A DNA stretch of 64,000 nucleotides from Acholoe squamosa (lineage: Eukaryota; Annelida; Polychaeta; Phyllodocida; Polynoidae): contig OX439037.1 of assembly GCA_949317995.1 (NCBI GenBank), positions 71,921,762-71,985,761 of the forward strand, read 5' to 3'. Position 1 is the stretch's first letter; every line of letters starts with the position of its first letter. The notes under the pieces are model-generated. The model saw only the letters and a program-made list of their open reading frames with translations. It was not told where the DNA came from and did no database searches. The translations under genes and the position numbers were made by a program. Positions 1 to 13,100 of the stretch are shown here, piece by piece.

Positions 1-3000
1 GCGGGGGGTCCGTAATCCAAGCACTTCAAAGCCCACGATCAAACCCAAGATTTTTTTTTTTATCTAAACAGGGCACCACTTTGATTTTAAATATAAAACA
101 AGCAGCCTTCACTCCTCTAACATAGTGGGTGCACACCTTGGGTTTACCCCCAGTACCTTTAGGTTATACAAATGTCTTGAACCTTATCTCTGGGCTGACC
201 TGGTGCCCGATCGACACCTATCCTCACCCTGATCACACGAGGTGTGCCATGAAGCCCAGAACCCTGTCCGAGCCTTGTGACGCTCCCCGATTTATTTAGA
301 AAGATGCCAAACGAAATAAACTCTGAGGTCTCCAACGTGTAAACTCGTGTCCTGACACATGTCGGCGAGCACCTCGCGAGCAGCTCGTATGAAGGGTACA
401 TACATAGGTGTGGAGGGTTTGGGAGGCTCGGGTAGCCGCCTGGAAGACCCAGGTTTCAGGAGTAGGTGGAGTAATAATAAGCTGGCTTGTAACACCTGTC
501 TCGGCTGGAGTGTGTACCAGGGCCGCCACCTCGACCCTCTCTCCTCCAGGGGGGTAGGTCGTCTTACCCATGCAGAGATTTGGGAGCTGGGTGGGCCGTA
601 GACACGCTATACACTGTACTTGATTACCTCAGCTCTACTTTCTGTGCACCAGTACTCCTGTGACGTCCAATGTCAGTGCACCCCTCTTTGTATCGTTTAT
701 TCATAGAACCATAGATAGGCCATTGATACACTACATTTAGTGCATCATTAAACAAAAAACAGACCACAGATTTTATAAAATAAGTTTTACTTCTGTTTGG
801 AACATGAACACAACGTCCTCCACCATAAAACACACTTGGTCAGCATGACCTGAACACATAGGTGAGGCAAAACGTGGGCAGCCTTAATAAAGTGATATGA
901 ATAAGAGTTATAATAAAATTTCATGGTTTCTTTGGAGCTGGGTGGGTGGGCAATCGCGCTCCTAAAACGTCTCAGGCGGAAAAGAATTCGGTACCAATCA
1001 GTGTCCAGTTTTATAGTAGACTGGGGGTGTAAAATAGCTTTACATGGGGTCCCCAATATAGCCTTGAACCATGACATTAGGGTTGAACAATAGTCTTACA
1101 TGGAGGGCCAGGTAGATAGCCTCAAAGACTGAATGTAATTTGCAGCAGTCTGTAACACCAGGTTGTGCTAGTAGTTCAATAATCAATAGTAGTGGTGCAT
1201 GCCTGCAGATGGCAGCAAATGAACTTGTAGAGACTGTGGTAATGTCTAATGCCCCAGCATTACACAGTGTGTGCAATGCTAGAATAATTGTTTCACACCT
1301 CTTTTCTATAACCTTTTCTCTTCAAACTTTTGAAATTCTTTGTTGGCTCTACATCCCTTCCCTTATTCTGCACTTTTCTAATATGTTTCTTTGCAAATTT
1401 CCATCGTACCTGAAATGAAGCACACTGGGTCATGATTTCTCCTTTCTTTTTCGTTTTTTTTTCTTTCCATCGAAGTCCTCTTTCCATGTCTCTGTATTAA
1501 TAGCATACTAAATAGCCCATCATTCAATATGCACACCGACTATACTGAGTTTTTGCACCAACTTAAAATTTCTAATTCAAATAACAACTTTCCACACTGA
1601 AGCTTACACCTATGTAGCACCCATTCACTCATCACTCTCTTATTACCTTCCTAACTATCTCCTTTTCATCTACGAGGTATCTCCTCCAGGGCATTGCAAA
1701 CCCTCACACTCTCCCATCCAGGTGAACCTCTCTCCCACCTCTCTATATAGCTTTACTATATTACTAGTGCTACCCCACGACCCTGGGAGTACACACCAAC
1801 CCATGCAGCTATCGTCACAACCAGGCTCAAATATGCATCATGATAAGTGGGTAGAATGTAGTCATCTGGTAGAAATAAGGTGTAGGCCCAGTGCCAGCAG
1901 AACAAATACCAGTTTATAAGTCTTGGGCTCAAATTCCACTAGATAGATACATAAAGGGTCTTCATATGGGGATCTTGCATAGAACATTTATGGAGTGCAC
2001 TTTGTTTTATAAATGGGCTGCATATGAAAACGTTGTCATAATAGCCCTGAGATATAAAAAAAAACCGTTAAGCGCTTTAGCAGATCTATAGAAAGATCGA
2101 AAAGGGCAAATCCCACGGTGCAATATTTACAATATAGTTTCTGGAAGTTAACAATCTGTTGAAATCTAGCTCCCTGCATATTGTAAGAGGTTGCACAGCT
2201 ACAGGGAGGTATAATGACAAAGAAACTATTGCAGATTGGGAGCCAAATTAAGATCTATAGATATTTTCTCTTGCATTTAGAAAGGTTTCTGCAATTGACC
2301 GGATAGGGGGTGTGGAGGGGGGTCCCCCATGTCACATGTCGATTAAAAAAAAAAGTGGCCATGTCCCCATACATGTCAATTTTAAGAAATGGTCATGTCA
2401 CCATGTCGATTTTAAGAAATTGTTTATGTCACCATGTCAATTTTAAGAAATTGGTCATGTCCCATGTCACTAAGCCTAAAATAGCCCATGTCACCATGTC
2501 AATTTTAGTGGTCCACACCCATCAGATACTGTTGCACAAAATCCAGCAATTTAGTAGTCGCCAAGAGATAATATGCAGTTACAAATGTATTTGGCACCAT
2601 TGGTTTACAGGGTATAACAATGTATTCACAACTAGAATAACAAAAGACTGGGTCCAACATGCCAGGGCTATGCTATACTCTGATTATCTCATCTCCTCTT
2701 TAAAATACCCTATACCTATTCCATCACAATTCATTGATGTACCTGTGGAGTGACCACAGCTGAATCCCGTTGTTTTTAATGTGGAACTTACAGCAAGCAA
2801 CACTACTTAAAAGCTGTCTGAAATATTCCCAATTCTTCTAATGATAAAAAAAAGAGCACAAATACATAGTTAAAGATAAACACGGGTGTGGACTGAGGAA
2901 ATATATCAGTAAAAAAAAACACATATCCCACGCTCTCTTTGCTGATCTGTATATAAGAGCAAGGAAATGATTTTTCACCGCCACATCTCGTGGATCCACG

Positions 3001-4440
3001 CAGCCATGCGGCGAGGATTCGCGTGTCGTTTTCCGAGTCTGGCATTGATTTGTTGGTAAAATGTGCGGGACTGTCTGGCACGAAGAGCTAAATGGCCCAC
3101 TGTGCTCTGGCATTCAGGAGAGTCATATTGGAAGAATATAGTAGTGGGGGTTTTGGACATGTTATGCCAAGACTACGTGACACAGAATTCAGAGAAGGAA
3201 AACAGCTCAAAATAAATAGGTCTGCATATGTTTTTGAGAATCGCAGAAGAAATCGGGGTATAAGCGGATAGGATTTGGTCTAGCATAGAAACTGAGAAGA
3301 GAAGGTGAATTGGACGGAATTGTGACCAGGGGAAAGTAGCAACAATGCACATTAGTGGCAAGGTGAGGGAAAACATTCCTCCTGGGGGGAAATGGCCTTT
3401 TAAGGTTTAAGTCATGGGCTTTATAATGAGATATCTTGAGCTAAAATATCTCCGATAGTTTTGCTGTAATTGCTTGTCAAACATAGGTTCGCATGTACAA
3501 CTGAAAATGGGAAATATAAGCTCTAAATGCACTATATCCGAGCATAAACACTGATAATGCAAAAATACAGTTTTGTGGGAAAATAACCAAAGGAATGTGA
3601 TGTTCTTGTCATAAAATTGGTTCTAGAGGGAATTTTTGAGCTCTGTTTTTGGTTCTAGGTTCCTGAAGGAATTTTAAAAGAAGGTTTGTGGCAAAAATTC
3701 CCAATTGGAATATTGGAGTGGTTTCCATGGCAACCAGAAATTGCCTTATCTACCAATTTTCTATGTTTCCATGGCAACCAGCATTCCAAAAATGGGACAT
3801 TTTCAGTGGGGATGGAATGATTTTAAGCATACCACTGGATTCCTTATAAAAAAAATTGGCCTAAAGCTTTTTTTAGCATATTTGTTTTGTCAGTGTTTTA
3901 CCCATATATTCCCCCTGGTGGCCAAAACCAGTACTAAAAATTCCCCCGGAGGCACGTTCTCCCCCATTGGGCCACAAAATTTAGGCAAATCTATATGAGG
4001 TAGAATAATTGAAAAAAACAACTTTAAAGCCTTTAATTTTATGACAAATGCAGCGAAATTAGTAGGCAGTTGCGTAGCTTGAGAGGTAATAAAGAGAAAG
4101 TTACAATGCGTTCTAGTATGAGACTATTGCATTGCCTAACCCTATAAAATTGCCGAAACTGGTGGAATCTAGACATTAGAAATAAAGGAACACTGATAGG
4201 TATTCATCAATGTAGTATTCCTAAATGAAAATGCCACCATAAAGTAAAACACACCTATCTGGACATGTAGATACAGCTGTAGACATTTGACAATATCTGC
4301 GCAGGAGAGCTGAGGGAATATCCCATGAAAGCATCCATGGGACATCCTTTCTTCTGGCCTGTTCACATAGACCTATAGCAGCCGTCCTATATGTGGGATG
4401 GAGCTGGGGTTGTATATGTAATACAACTATACTTAAATGG
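1..4440. other. non-coding stretch, no gene recognised
   Basis: AT-leaning sequence with short open frames lacking coding character. The only structured piece I see is the CATGTC-rich repeat at 2305-2515. Positions 3690-3780 carry a short direct repeat around GTTTCCATGGCAACCAG, an RFX X-box-like string that appears twice (about 3722 and 3767). Confidence 0.5.
2305..2515 (+). repeat. CATGTC/AATTTTAAGAAA-rich repeat, copy D1
   Basis: Short imperfect tandem units of about 30-34 bp built from CATGTCAATTTTAAGAAA and GGTCATGTCACCATGTCG, preceded by GGGGGGTCCCCCATGTC. A related reverse-complement copy lies at 23585-23830 (AAATTGACATAGGACATGGG followed by GGACTCCCCCA). The long open frame here is a by-product of the repeat. 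Confidence 0.6.
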
Positions 4441-4444
4441 CCAC

Positions 4445-5215
4445 ATAATACATTCAGGTTTATATGTACCTTTTCGTCATGATGCACCAATTGAGGCACA
4501 TCTTTCATGCATGTATCAACCCACTAGCGTCGACATGATACATAATTGCCGCCCTACCAAGTAGACTCACCAGTGCTGCATTCATGCATCATGACGACCA
4601 ATGCATGGGACTGATGCATTAATGCACCATGCAGGCAATTAAAGGGTTAGTAAGGGGTAGTGTGGTTTTGAGAGCTGATGGGACTGTAAGCAGCAGAGAG
4701 CAGCAAAATATAAACACCACTCTCTCTCACTGATGGAGCTGACATTTTGTCTTCAGGTTTCCAGCTCTTGCCAGAGGGTTATTTACATTCCACATGATGT
4801 CTATACTATAGGTTCATGGGTCGTAAGTCGTCAAAATGCACCAATGTTGTGCTGTATGACGGGTCTATTCACATTGCAGCAAAATACTATGCCAACCCCT
4901 TGGGACTGTGTCAAACGCTAGGCTTGTATTTCTCATTTGCATGGCACGGATGATAGCGGTCATTACTTGATCTTGCCCCTGGCGAGATGAGCACTGATGA
5001 AAGCTATTATGATGGGTATCAGTTGTCCCCTAAAAAATGCCATGAAAGACAGGAATTATCTTATGGGTAGATAATCCATCCCTCTATCTGCCTATAGTAT
5101 AGTGTCGATGTGATGCATGGACGTAGACCTAGCAATGCATTCGCCATGGCTGCATTCATGTATCATGCCTATCAGTGGGCATGATGCATTGAAGCAGCAT
5201 TCGGCCTTCAAATGG
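4445..5215. repeat. two degenerate GATGCATCATGACGACC-type palindromic elements (family C)
   Basis: About 4450-4650 and 5100-5215 hold CATGATGCACCAAT, CAGTGCTGCATTCATGCATC and GCATGATGCATTGAAGCAG blocks in alternating orientation. These are the hallmark of the commonest small element in this window (see 46003-46215). The first ends near TTAAAGGGTTAG at 4639. No coding potential. Confidence 0.6.
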
Positions 5216-6133
5216 CCAAGTGCACATGGCTTCTCCAAGCCTCCGTTTTCACGCGAGTAAATCTCGCGAAAGCGCCAGGGACGCCAGTAGGCTATACATG
5301 TAGTGATTTTCCTATTTCATTTTTTTATTCTTGTCGGTGAAGAAGGAGAGGAAAGACTGATAAAGCAAATGTATCTGGCTGTGTATATATACAAGCAAGA
5401 GTGGGAAAGGGTCTGGTGGTATGCAATGACACGCTCGAACTGCAATGAGTGAGTGTTTTGCACCAGCGGAATGATTTAGTCTCGGGCTCTAAGGAAGTTT
5501 GTGTATAAATCCACACTGCAGCGCTTGTGCCCTTTTTAGAGTTTCAAGGAAGGGAGCATTTATCTGCTGTAAGGATGCCAGTTTAAACTACAGGTATAGT
5601 AATAGAGTCTGTAATGTAGGTTGAACATGGCCCAGTAATTTGCACCATATATTGGCAATCTATACTTCCTAGACAATAACTGCAGTCAGGTTTGGAGCAA
5701 TGGATGATGACAGACTTGAACAGTTTATATTAGTTTTATTAAATATTGATAAAGAGTATGAGATAACCACAAAGATCAGATTATTCACATGAACAACCGG
5801 GAGATAGCCGAAATACTGAAGTTTATTCAAATATAGCTTTACACAAGAACTTGTCACCAGGTTTGGGGCGCTATCAAACGCTACCCTATTTTGAGCCAAT
5901 GTTTAAATAACGACGCTATAGCCGACTGAAACTAATTAGCGATCATGGATGCCATTTTACAATGAATTCAAAGCAAAATGAGATTGCACAGCTCAGAACC
6001 TTGCCCTCAGAGGCTCCAGACCACCTCTGTAGGAAATCAGAAATTTCCTTAGATATTTTGGGCAAATTCTAAGTGACCAAAGTGGGTCAAAGTCAGATAT
6101 CGCCTGTGCAGGCACTGAAGACCCATCTGTATA

Positions 6134-6386
6134 GCCGTGTGTCCACAGGGCGACATAATTGGTGAGCGACAGAATTCCCGATGACAAAAGCACTTTCCGA
6201 TGATAATATCTAACATCGGGAATGGGTGACAAACGCCCTTTTGTCGTTGGGAATGGACGATAAACGTCGTTTTGTAGTCGGGAATGGACGACAAACGCCG
6301 TTTTGTTGTCGGGAATGGACGACAAACGTGGTTTTGTCATCGGAAATTTTGTCGGTACCAATTCTATCGCCCTGTGGACACAAGGC
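6134..6386. mobile_element. MITE with 31-bp minisatellite core
   Basis: Terminal inverted repeats GCCGTGTGTCCACAGGGCGA (6134-6153) and TCGCCCTGTGGACACAAGGC (6367-6386) differ at one position. Similarity continues inward for about 60 nt (ATAATTGG...CGACAGAATTCCCGATGACA against its mirror). The centre holds about four 31-bp units GGGAATGGACGACAAACG-CGTTTTGTNGTC (6217-6340). No transposase is present. The frames open on both strands come from the repeat. It sits directly upstream of a LINE fragment. Confidence 0.75.
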
Positions 6387-6419
6387 TTATCTGGATGAGA
6401 CTGGGATTGGCAGTTGGGG

Positions 6420-7830
6420 TACTGACATCCTGTATACAAGTATATGATTATGCCTGTATTTGACTATGGCGCCATTGTAGTTGATGGTGCAGCCGGGAAA
6501 TATAAGAAAAAACTTGAGACAGTTCAAAATAGCTGCTTGCGATGCTCTTTAGGCATAAAAGCAGCTACTGACATTAGTCGCGTCGAGCTACTGACGAGAA
6601 CTAGATGTAAGCGCCTGCATGAACTGCGCAAAAGGCAACTATTGGGAATCATGTATATGATATCAGTAAATACCCATCAAATGTTATACCGACTTAGCGG
6701 ATTGTCCAATGGGTGCCGCCATTGCTGAAGCTTGTTCCCAGCTCTTATCACTGATAACAGCTATCTGATGGGTACTACGTACTGCCCCCCGAGAGGACTG
6801 CAGTAAATAGCTGGTGTTATTTCAGAGGCGTAGGAAGCAAATCTTCATTGGGGGGGGCCCAGTGAGGGCCCCATCGCGACCACCTTGAATAGTCAGCTGA
6901 AGCGCGATGACGTCTATACATATGTATATAGAATTTGTATAGAAAATAATTTTGGGTGAACTTTGTATCTGACTTTAGGCTCAGACCCCCATTTTCCCTA
7001 TCCCATCACCATATTAATCTAATTTGAGATGAAAAGTCTAAGCTTATTTTCCATTTTGTTTATGAGTTCTTTGGGGGGGGGCCCAGACATAATCAGGCCC
7101 CACCTGCTTCATGATTGGGGGGGCCCAGGCCCCCCTGCCCCCCCCCCCTTTTCATACGCCCCTGTATTTCATTGGCTGATAATTAAATGAGCTAAGTCGC
7201 CAGTACGCCTCCTGAGAGGGAATGTCAAAGTAAATCTATGTGTAAAAAGGGCATATAAACTACGCTATGAGAAAAGTCCTTTGTATAGAGGGGGAAAACT
7301 CTGGCAGTAGTTGACCCCAGACTTGCAATCTAGTTCGAGTAATCGAGAGTTTCTAAACCGGCTACCAAATTGAAATTATGCATAAAGTGAGTGTGATTAT
7401 GTGATTAGGGCTTCAATATCTCTGCGAATTTGTCTGTTGCATTGTATGGCCCTTGTTGAGGCCATAAAGCGCAAGGATTGATCAACTTATTCTGAGTCCC
7501 ACAGTGGATTATGTAGCTATACCCCTTGCAAATTTGGGATAGGCCCCGAAATCGCAACAGATTCAAAATCGCAGAGATATTTGAGCCATTTTTCGCCAAG
7601 TGGGATTCGACCTATACACAAAACTGGTACTGATTTAAAGGTAATGTCATGAGCTGCATGAGATATGACTAAGTCTAATATATATCATGCTATTTGAGCA
7701 CTGATCCGCTGATTATTGATGACACTATTGTTCATGTTTATTTTTGTTCCTTGTTTGGCTACAGTGAACAGCGAATTGTATTATTTGATCTTTAGTCAAT
7801 AAAAACTTTTAAAACTCAAAAACTCAAACT
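6420..7830 (+). pseudogene. non-LTR retrotransposon (LINE) reverse-transcriptase 3' remnant
   Basis: At 6444-6728 a frame reads MPVFDYGAIVVDGAAGKYKK, then KLETVQNSCLRCSLGIKAAT and VELLTRTRCKRLHELRKRQL. This is the conserved YG...KLQ.VQN..LR...L......R...L region after the catalytic domain of Jockey/CR1/RTE-type reverse transcriptases. The frame resumes after an inserted MITE (6823-7164), at 7218-7380, with NVKVNLCVKRAYKLRYEKS, GGKLWQ, an in-frame TAG, then LTPDLQSSSSNREFLNRLPN, the usual GxxLWNxLP..l....s...Fk..l end. AATAAA at about 7799 and an AAAACTC-rich tail to about 7830 probably mark the 3' end. Dead copy: stop codon, insertion, and no 5' part. Confidence 0.75.
6823..7164 (+). mobile_element. 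G-tract MITE, family B copy 1, inserted in the LINE remnant
   Basis: A 342-bp element starting CAGAGGCGTAGGAAGCAAAT and ending CATACGCCCCTG, with long G and C tracts just inside each end. It is flanked by TATTT on both sides (6818-6822 and 7165-7169), a 5-bp target duplication. It splits the LINE frame and so inserted later. No open frame of note. The left 90 bp match the reverse complement of the right end of the copy at 7988-8273. Confidence 0.8.
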
Positions 7831-7987
7831 CAAAAGTCAATGCAGAATCCTTGAAATCGAAACTGACACGCATATCCGCCATCAATGAACGTGTTTTATT
7901 CAGAACAGATTTATTATAAGGAGTGGTATTTCTTTAGCAACATGGAGTGGGAGTGTGGCAGATTTAAATGCACATATTATGGCGATT

Positions 7988-8273
7988 CAGGGGCGTAGGA
8001 AAAGGGGGGGGCCCATAAAGGAGGTGGGGCCTGAGTATGACTGGGCCCCCCAAAATTTACCAAGAATTCATAATAAATTGAACAAGAAGCTAAAACTTTG
8101 CATTTCAAATTAGATTGATATAGTAATGGGATAGGGAAAATGAAATTACTTTTCTATACAAATTTTATGTTGGTATATATGGGTGCTATTGCGCTTGAGC
8201 CGACAATTCAAGGTGGTTGAGGTGGGGCCCCCGCTGGGCCGCCCCCGATGAAGATTTGCTTCCTACGCCTCTG
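7988..8273 (-). mobile_element. G-tract MITE, family B copy 2 (inverted)
   Basis: A 286-bp element starting CAGGGGCGTAGGAAAAGG and ending TTGCTTCCTACGCCTCTG, in opposite orientation to the copy at 6823-7164. The shared inner block reads AATCTTCAT, a G tract, then ACCACCTTGAAT. No clear target duplication. Confidence 0.75.
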
Positions 8274-10070
8274 CGTTCGTTAACAGTGTCTTAATGTAGA
8301 ATTTAGCCAATAATAGTCCGCTATTAGTGCCCTTTTACAGTAAAATCTCGTTATAACGATCTCATATGTATACGAGGACTGCTTTATAAAGAGTAAAAAT
8401 CTCAGCTCCATCTCTATTTCTTCCTCCATCAAGGGTTAGAAATCTCAAGATTCACCTTTTGCTGAAAACAGGCGAATCCCTGCCCCCACCTCCTTCTCGC
8501 TGTCAAAGAGTTGACTACTCCCCAAGGGCGTCTTTTTCAGTGTGTTTGTATGGGGAGTGAGGATTTCCACCTATGTTGTCTGAGTAGCAGTATAGAAGAA
8601 GTCTGACACCCTTAGTCTCACCCTGTCTAACACCCTCAGTCTCACTCCTGTCTCATCATCAGCTGACACAACCTGAAAATGTCAGCAGCAGCTCTTTCCA
8701 TGGCCCCCAAAAAACTAATTAGCCTAGCCAGGCACGTAGCTACAGTCTAAATTACCTCTCCTTCCTGGAACTACAAAACACCCTGTCCTTGTTTATCCTG
8801 TTGTTTAGTGCCCTTCCGTTTCTGTTTGTATGTTATTATAGTAATGCTTCCTTTAAAGTATTTAGTTATTACATTTAACTTTATTGGACATTTGTAGCTA
8901 TGAACAGTTCCATCAATCCCCTTCTCCCCCACTGTCAGGCACCTTCTTACAATTCTGAATTAATTCCCTCTCAGTCTTATACTTTATACCACAGCGGATC
9001 CAAATACAATGATATTAAGATTTAAAAAAATTTAAAAAAAAGATCAATGCACTAGGAAGCATTAGTTATTTGTAAGCACAGCACTTAGAATGCATGTTAT
9101 GAATTATGGTTAGTTTGATAGGATAATCATATATACATAGATATTACTTATTTCTTACCCTTGGTATCTTGGGGTTCCTGGGTGAAACTCTTATATATCA
9201 TTCCTGTACTCAGTACCAGCAGCTTTTCCGGGTTGATATGAGTAATATGTACTGTTAGCTGTCATATGCACATTATTTTTCTTATCATCTCCCGGTGAGG
9301 GAGGGTGAGTAATAGGCCAGGGGAACTCTTGCCGACCCAAGCCTCCCTCCATCAACCATACCACACCCATTTACCTTGGGTTTATTTGCTTCTCCTGGGC
9401 AAATCACATCTAATGAACGCCTTCACTGCAGAACTGTTGACAGACCCGGATGTACTCTGCATGGCCGCCTGTGCTAATCCTGCTGCAACAGTATATGGGA
9501 GTCTCTATTGGTTGGAAGGGTTGCAGGAACCCAGTGTAGATCCACAAACTGATGCCCCTTGCTGCACTGGGCAATAACCTTGGGAATGCACCAGAGCCAC
9601 TGAACGTGTGTATATGTGTTTTTGCTGGGCATGGCTCCATCTGTTAGCAATGGTCACTGGGGAGGAATGATCAGTCCCAGTGGGCAGGGTTCTCAGCAGG
9701 GTTGTTATGTTTAGGTTCACCCCATGAAGGGGTCAGTTCATCCAGGTACCCCTCTCTACAGAGCCAAAATAAGATCTCATTACTGTCAACAACTGTTGAT
9801 GTATTGTTGTCACATGTTAAGGACAAATTTAATTACCTTGAGACTGAGTAGCTTTGAAAGCTCTAATAAAAAAAATAATTGAATAATAGTCCTATCATTC
9901 ATAATCTATCTTCATACAAACCCACAATGAAATAATTAGATCAGATCACATGCTAATGAGTGTCAAATTCAGCATCTATTGTACATCCTGAAAACAACTG
10001 ACTTTGGATTGAGATGTCTTTAGTCAAACAAAACATGTATGAATAAATTTCTGTTTTATCTTTATTTCAG
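8274..10070. other. non-coding, upstream of first putative ROS1 exon
   Basis: No recognisable gene or signal-peptide exon. 8340-8400 has an AT-rich stretch. 9290-9740 is somewhat GC-richer with short frames on both strands but no family match. A promoter for the gene would be expected here or further upstream, but I see no TATA/Inr or CpG-island signature that I can defend. Confidence 0.4.
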
Positions 10071-10127
10071 GTTGCAGACGCGACGAACCAGGACCTTCGT
10101 TGCAACACGTCATGTCGTCAACATCAG
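10071..10127 (+). CDS. ROS1: ROS1 putative exon a, Cys-rich N-terminus
   Basis: A 57-nt candidate exon lies between a pyrimidine-rich TTTATTTCAG acceptor and a GTACGT donor. It is phase 0 at both ends and encodes 19 residues ending LRCNTSCRQHQ. The C-x3-C pair resembles the first Cys pair just after the signal peptide of ROS1. It is placed by phase and Cys pattern only, is 27.5 kb from the next exon, and could be a chance open stretch. No signal-peptide exon ending in phase 0 could be recognised upstream. Confidence 0.5.
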
Positions 10128-13100
10128 GTACGTCTTAGCCGTAGCAGCCATCTTGTCATCACGTGGTTAACCATGCTTTTATATAGCAGACGACATTTAG
10201 GTTTCCCGCCTCGTTACAAGAGGTATATCTTCATAAGATTACACAGTGAAAGATATACAATTCAGAAGCCCCAGGATGACATAAGTGACATCATGAGAAA
10301 TGCAATGTGAAGTAATTTGTTATATTGGAAATTTTCAAACAGGGAATTTAGGGGAATGCATTACAAATGGATAAACATATTAAGGATAACCTGTAGAAAT
10401 ACTACGTAAGTATTAATTCCAAGAAGCCATTAACTATGAGCCCTTCAGGACGCAACTCAACAGTATGACATTGGGATGGAGAGGGGAGTCTGTAGTAACG
10501 ACCAAGTCCTCTGATGTGTGTTGGGGTAGAAGCCAGGAGAGGTGACTATTGCTGACGGTATGATAATATAGCCCCTGGGAGGTGATGAACTAGTGGAACA
10601 GGTGAGGGGTAGGTAGGCCTAGAAGAAGGGGGGGTACAAGTAGGATGGGGTTCAGAGAAAGTGACAGGGCAGGAAGGATTTAGGGAGGGATGTGGGTATA
10701 TTGTTTACAGTGGGTATGGCTTGAAAATGGGGTTTCTTCTTTTAGAATACATCATGGTGACTTGACTTAAATGCAATCGCAGAACGCCTTTTGCAGGATT
10801 TCTACTCACCAATCCTCTAAGACCACATAATGTCTCAAGAAGTATGCCTATTTGTCGTGCAGATGCATCAAAAGCGCAGTCTGGTACGTAGTCGCTTGGT
10901 GCTGCACATGCGAGCCCTCCAATGTATATCAACTTCCATGTAAGATATATGGATGCAGCAAGGGGTATAATATATACTCACCAAGGCTGTGTTAACGCAC
11001 CATGCGGTCCTTAAGAGTTATATTGTATAGAGTATTTAAGCTAAACTATGCCCAAAATCACGTGTATGTATAGACACTGCATTGGAGCCCACCCTGATAT
11101 CATGTGGCTTCGCATGTGGCTTCATTTTTTTTCATTCAAAAGAACATGTCTCATTCAGGATCCCTCATATTCTGTCAAACCCTTGGATACAAGCGGTCAT
11201 ATTGAAACCTATTGGGAAGGGAGAGGGGCCTGAAGACCGCACCTGAGAGAGAAACAAGAGAGGATCCAAGGGTAGTGTTCATAATTTTGATGGAAGGCGT
11301 TGATTTGGAAGGGATGGGCCTCACTCCTTTTGCTACAACCAATACATCGCTGATCCTTTATCATCCTGATCAAATCAAGTTATCTTAACTTGATTAGCTT
11401 ACAAACGTTATCAACGAAAGCAAATTCTGATCGGCCAACTTACAGGATACAGGATGCTGATGACCCCTATGTTCATCTATGTGAGTCACTGTGGATGGGA
11501 CGGCTGTGGTCAAGCCAAATGGGAAGCTGCACCGTGAAAATCATCAAGTTCCTAAACCATCACCGTTAACAGAGACAAGTTTACCATGATGGACGGCGGA
11601 CGCTGTGTGAGAGTAGTGCGCATCAAAATATCGGCCAGGTGGCGCAGCGGGCAGCGGCCAGTAAATGCCACCCCATGTCCCCCCCCCCCATCCCGACATC
11701 CCCCGGGGCCAGCATGTAGTCTCACCATGAGTGACACTGTATTCCTACCCTCTGGCCATTTACTGTGCCGCCGCACGTGCCCACAGCTTGAGGTCCCAGC
11801 CAGCAGGTGGAAGGCAAAAGCAAGAGCGGGGATAAGAGAGAGAAAAAAAGATAAAGAAGAAAAGAGAAGAGAAGGGTAATGAAGAAGAGGGTTGGGGTGG
11901 AGAGGGGGAGGGGAGAAGAGCATCACAAAAGGGGTAAAGTAGGGGGAAGACAAAAGGATGAAAACAAAACAAAAACAGGTGGAAATGTTAGGAATTCACA
12001 TAGGAAAAAAATCTAACAAAAACAGGACAACCAGGGACGAAGAAAGAATGAAAAATTGAGAAGAATCCTCAGCATCAAAACAACGAAACAGACGGCGCAA
12101 AAGTAGAATATAAAAAGAGAAAACATGATATACCATGTACCAGAATATAGAACACAACCAGGCAAAATTCCTAGAAGGCAGCTACTTTAAGAGCAAGCCG
12201 GTGTACGTCAAAGCTGCATACGTCAAGGAGTGGGTAGGTTATGAAGATGTACGTCGTCTGGTGGTAGTGGGCGCCGTACGTTAGGGAAGGATCATTTTTA
12301 AGATAGGGAGTGTTAGGTTTACGCGCAGACGTGCGGAACAAAAAGCTGCCGCCACCCCCCTTTTTGGAGGGTCAACCCCTCCCCCTCTCTTGCTGCCGAA
12401 AATTGCATGTGAAAGTTTAGTGATATGCGCAATTTTTCACTGAAAACAGGTATAATTACCCCCCTCCCCACCTCAGAAGGGTTTAAAGGATTTTCACTCC
12501 CTCAGTAAAGGGGTCAAATGAACTTGCCCCCCCCCCTGTTGTTAAAAAAAAATGATCACTCCCTTACGCTTACTGGAAGTGAGCAGGACTGAGTAGCTCA
12601 GCCCCTGCACATTGTGTATACCGGTATGTACAACGCCTTGAGTAATGAGCAGGTCTAGGAGCTGCTCAATCCAGACCTGCTCAATGCCCCAGGCTGCACA
12701 CTGCTGATGGCACAATCCCAACCAATCGTCTCTATATAATGACAGACCCCTAATGTTGTCTTTAGGCTGTAAGCCTTTAAAAACTACACAGTGTTTTAGT
12801 ACACCATGCCAATTGGTCTTCACAATGGTTAAATGCAGCCCTATAGCAAACCTACCATAGCTGCAATGTAGCATCATGCTGTACCAACTAGGTCGATACA
12901 CCCCAAAATATGGGTTAGCATGATGCTGTGCTGCAGTGCTGGTCAGTAGACTCGTCAGCACTGTATTAATGGAACTTGGCGACCAGAGAACATGAAACCA
13001 AAGGCATCCTAAGGCATTAAAGGCTCTAGCACACGTCCAAAAGGCTGTTTAATAGCTCAAATATCAGCCAGGTGCATCAATGACTTAAGGTCTGTCCTTA

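Noticed and set aside
2310-2753. 147-codon frame on the plus strand
   Set aside because: Half of it is the CATGTC repeat; no homology in the remainder.
9241-9305. Signal-peptide exon (MHIIFLIIS...) before the first putative ROS1 exon
   Set aside because: The hydrophobic stretch is only a few residues and meets a stop. The donor would have to fall at a GTGAGG in the wrong phase.
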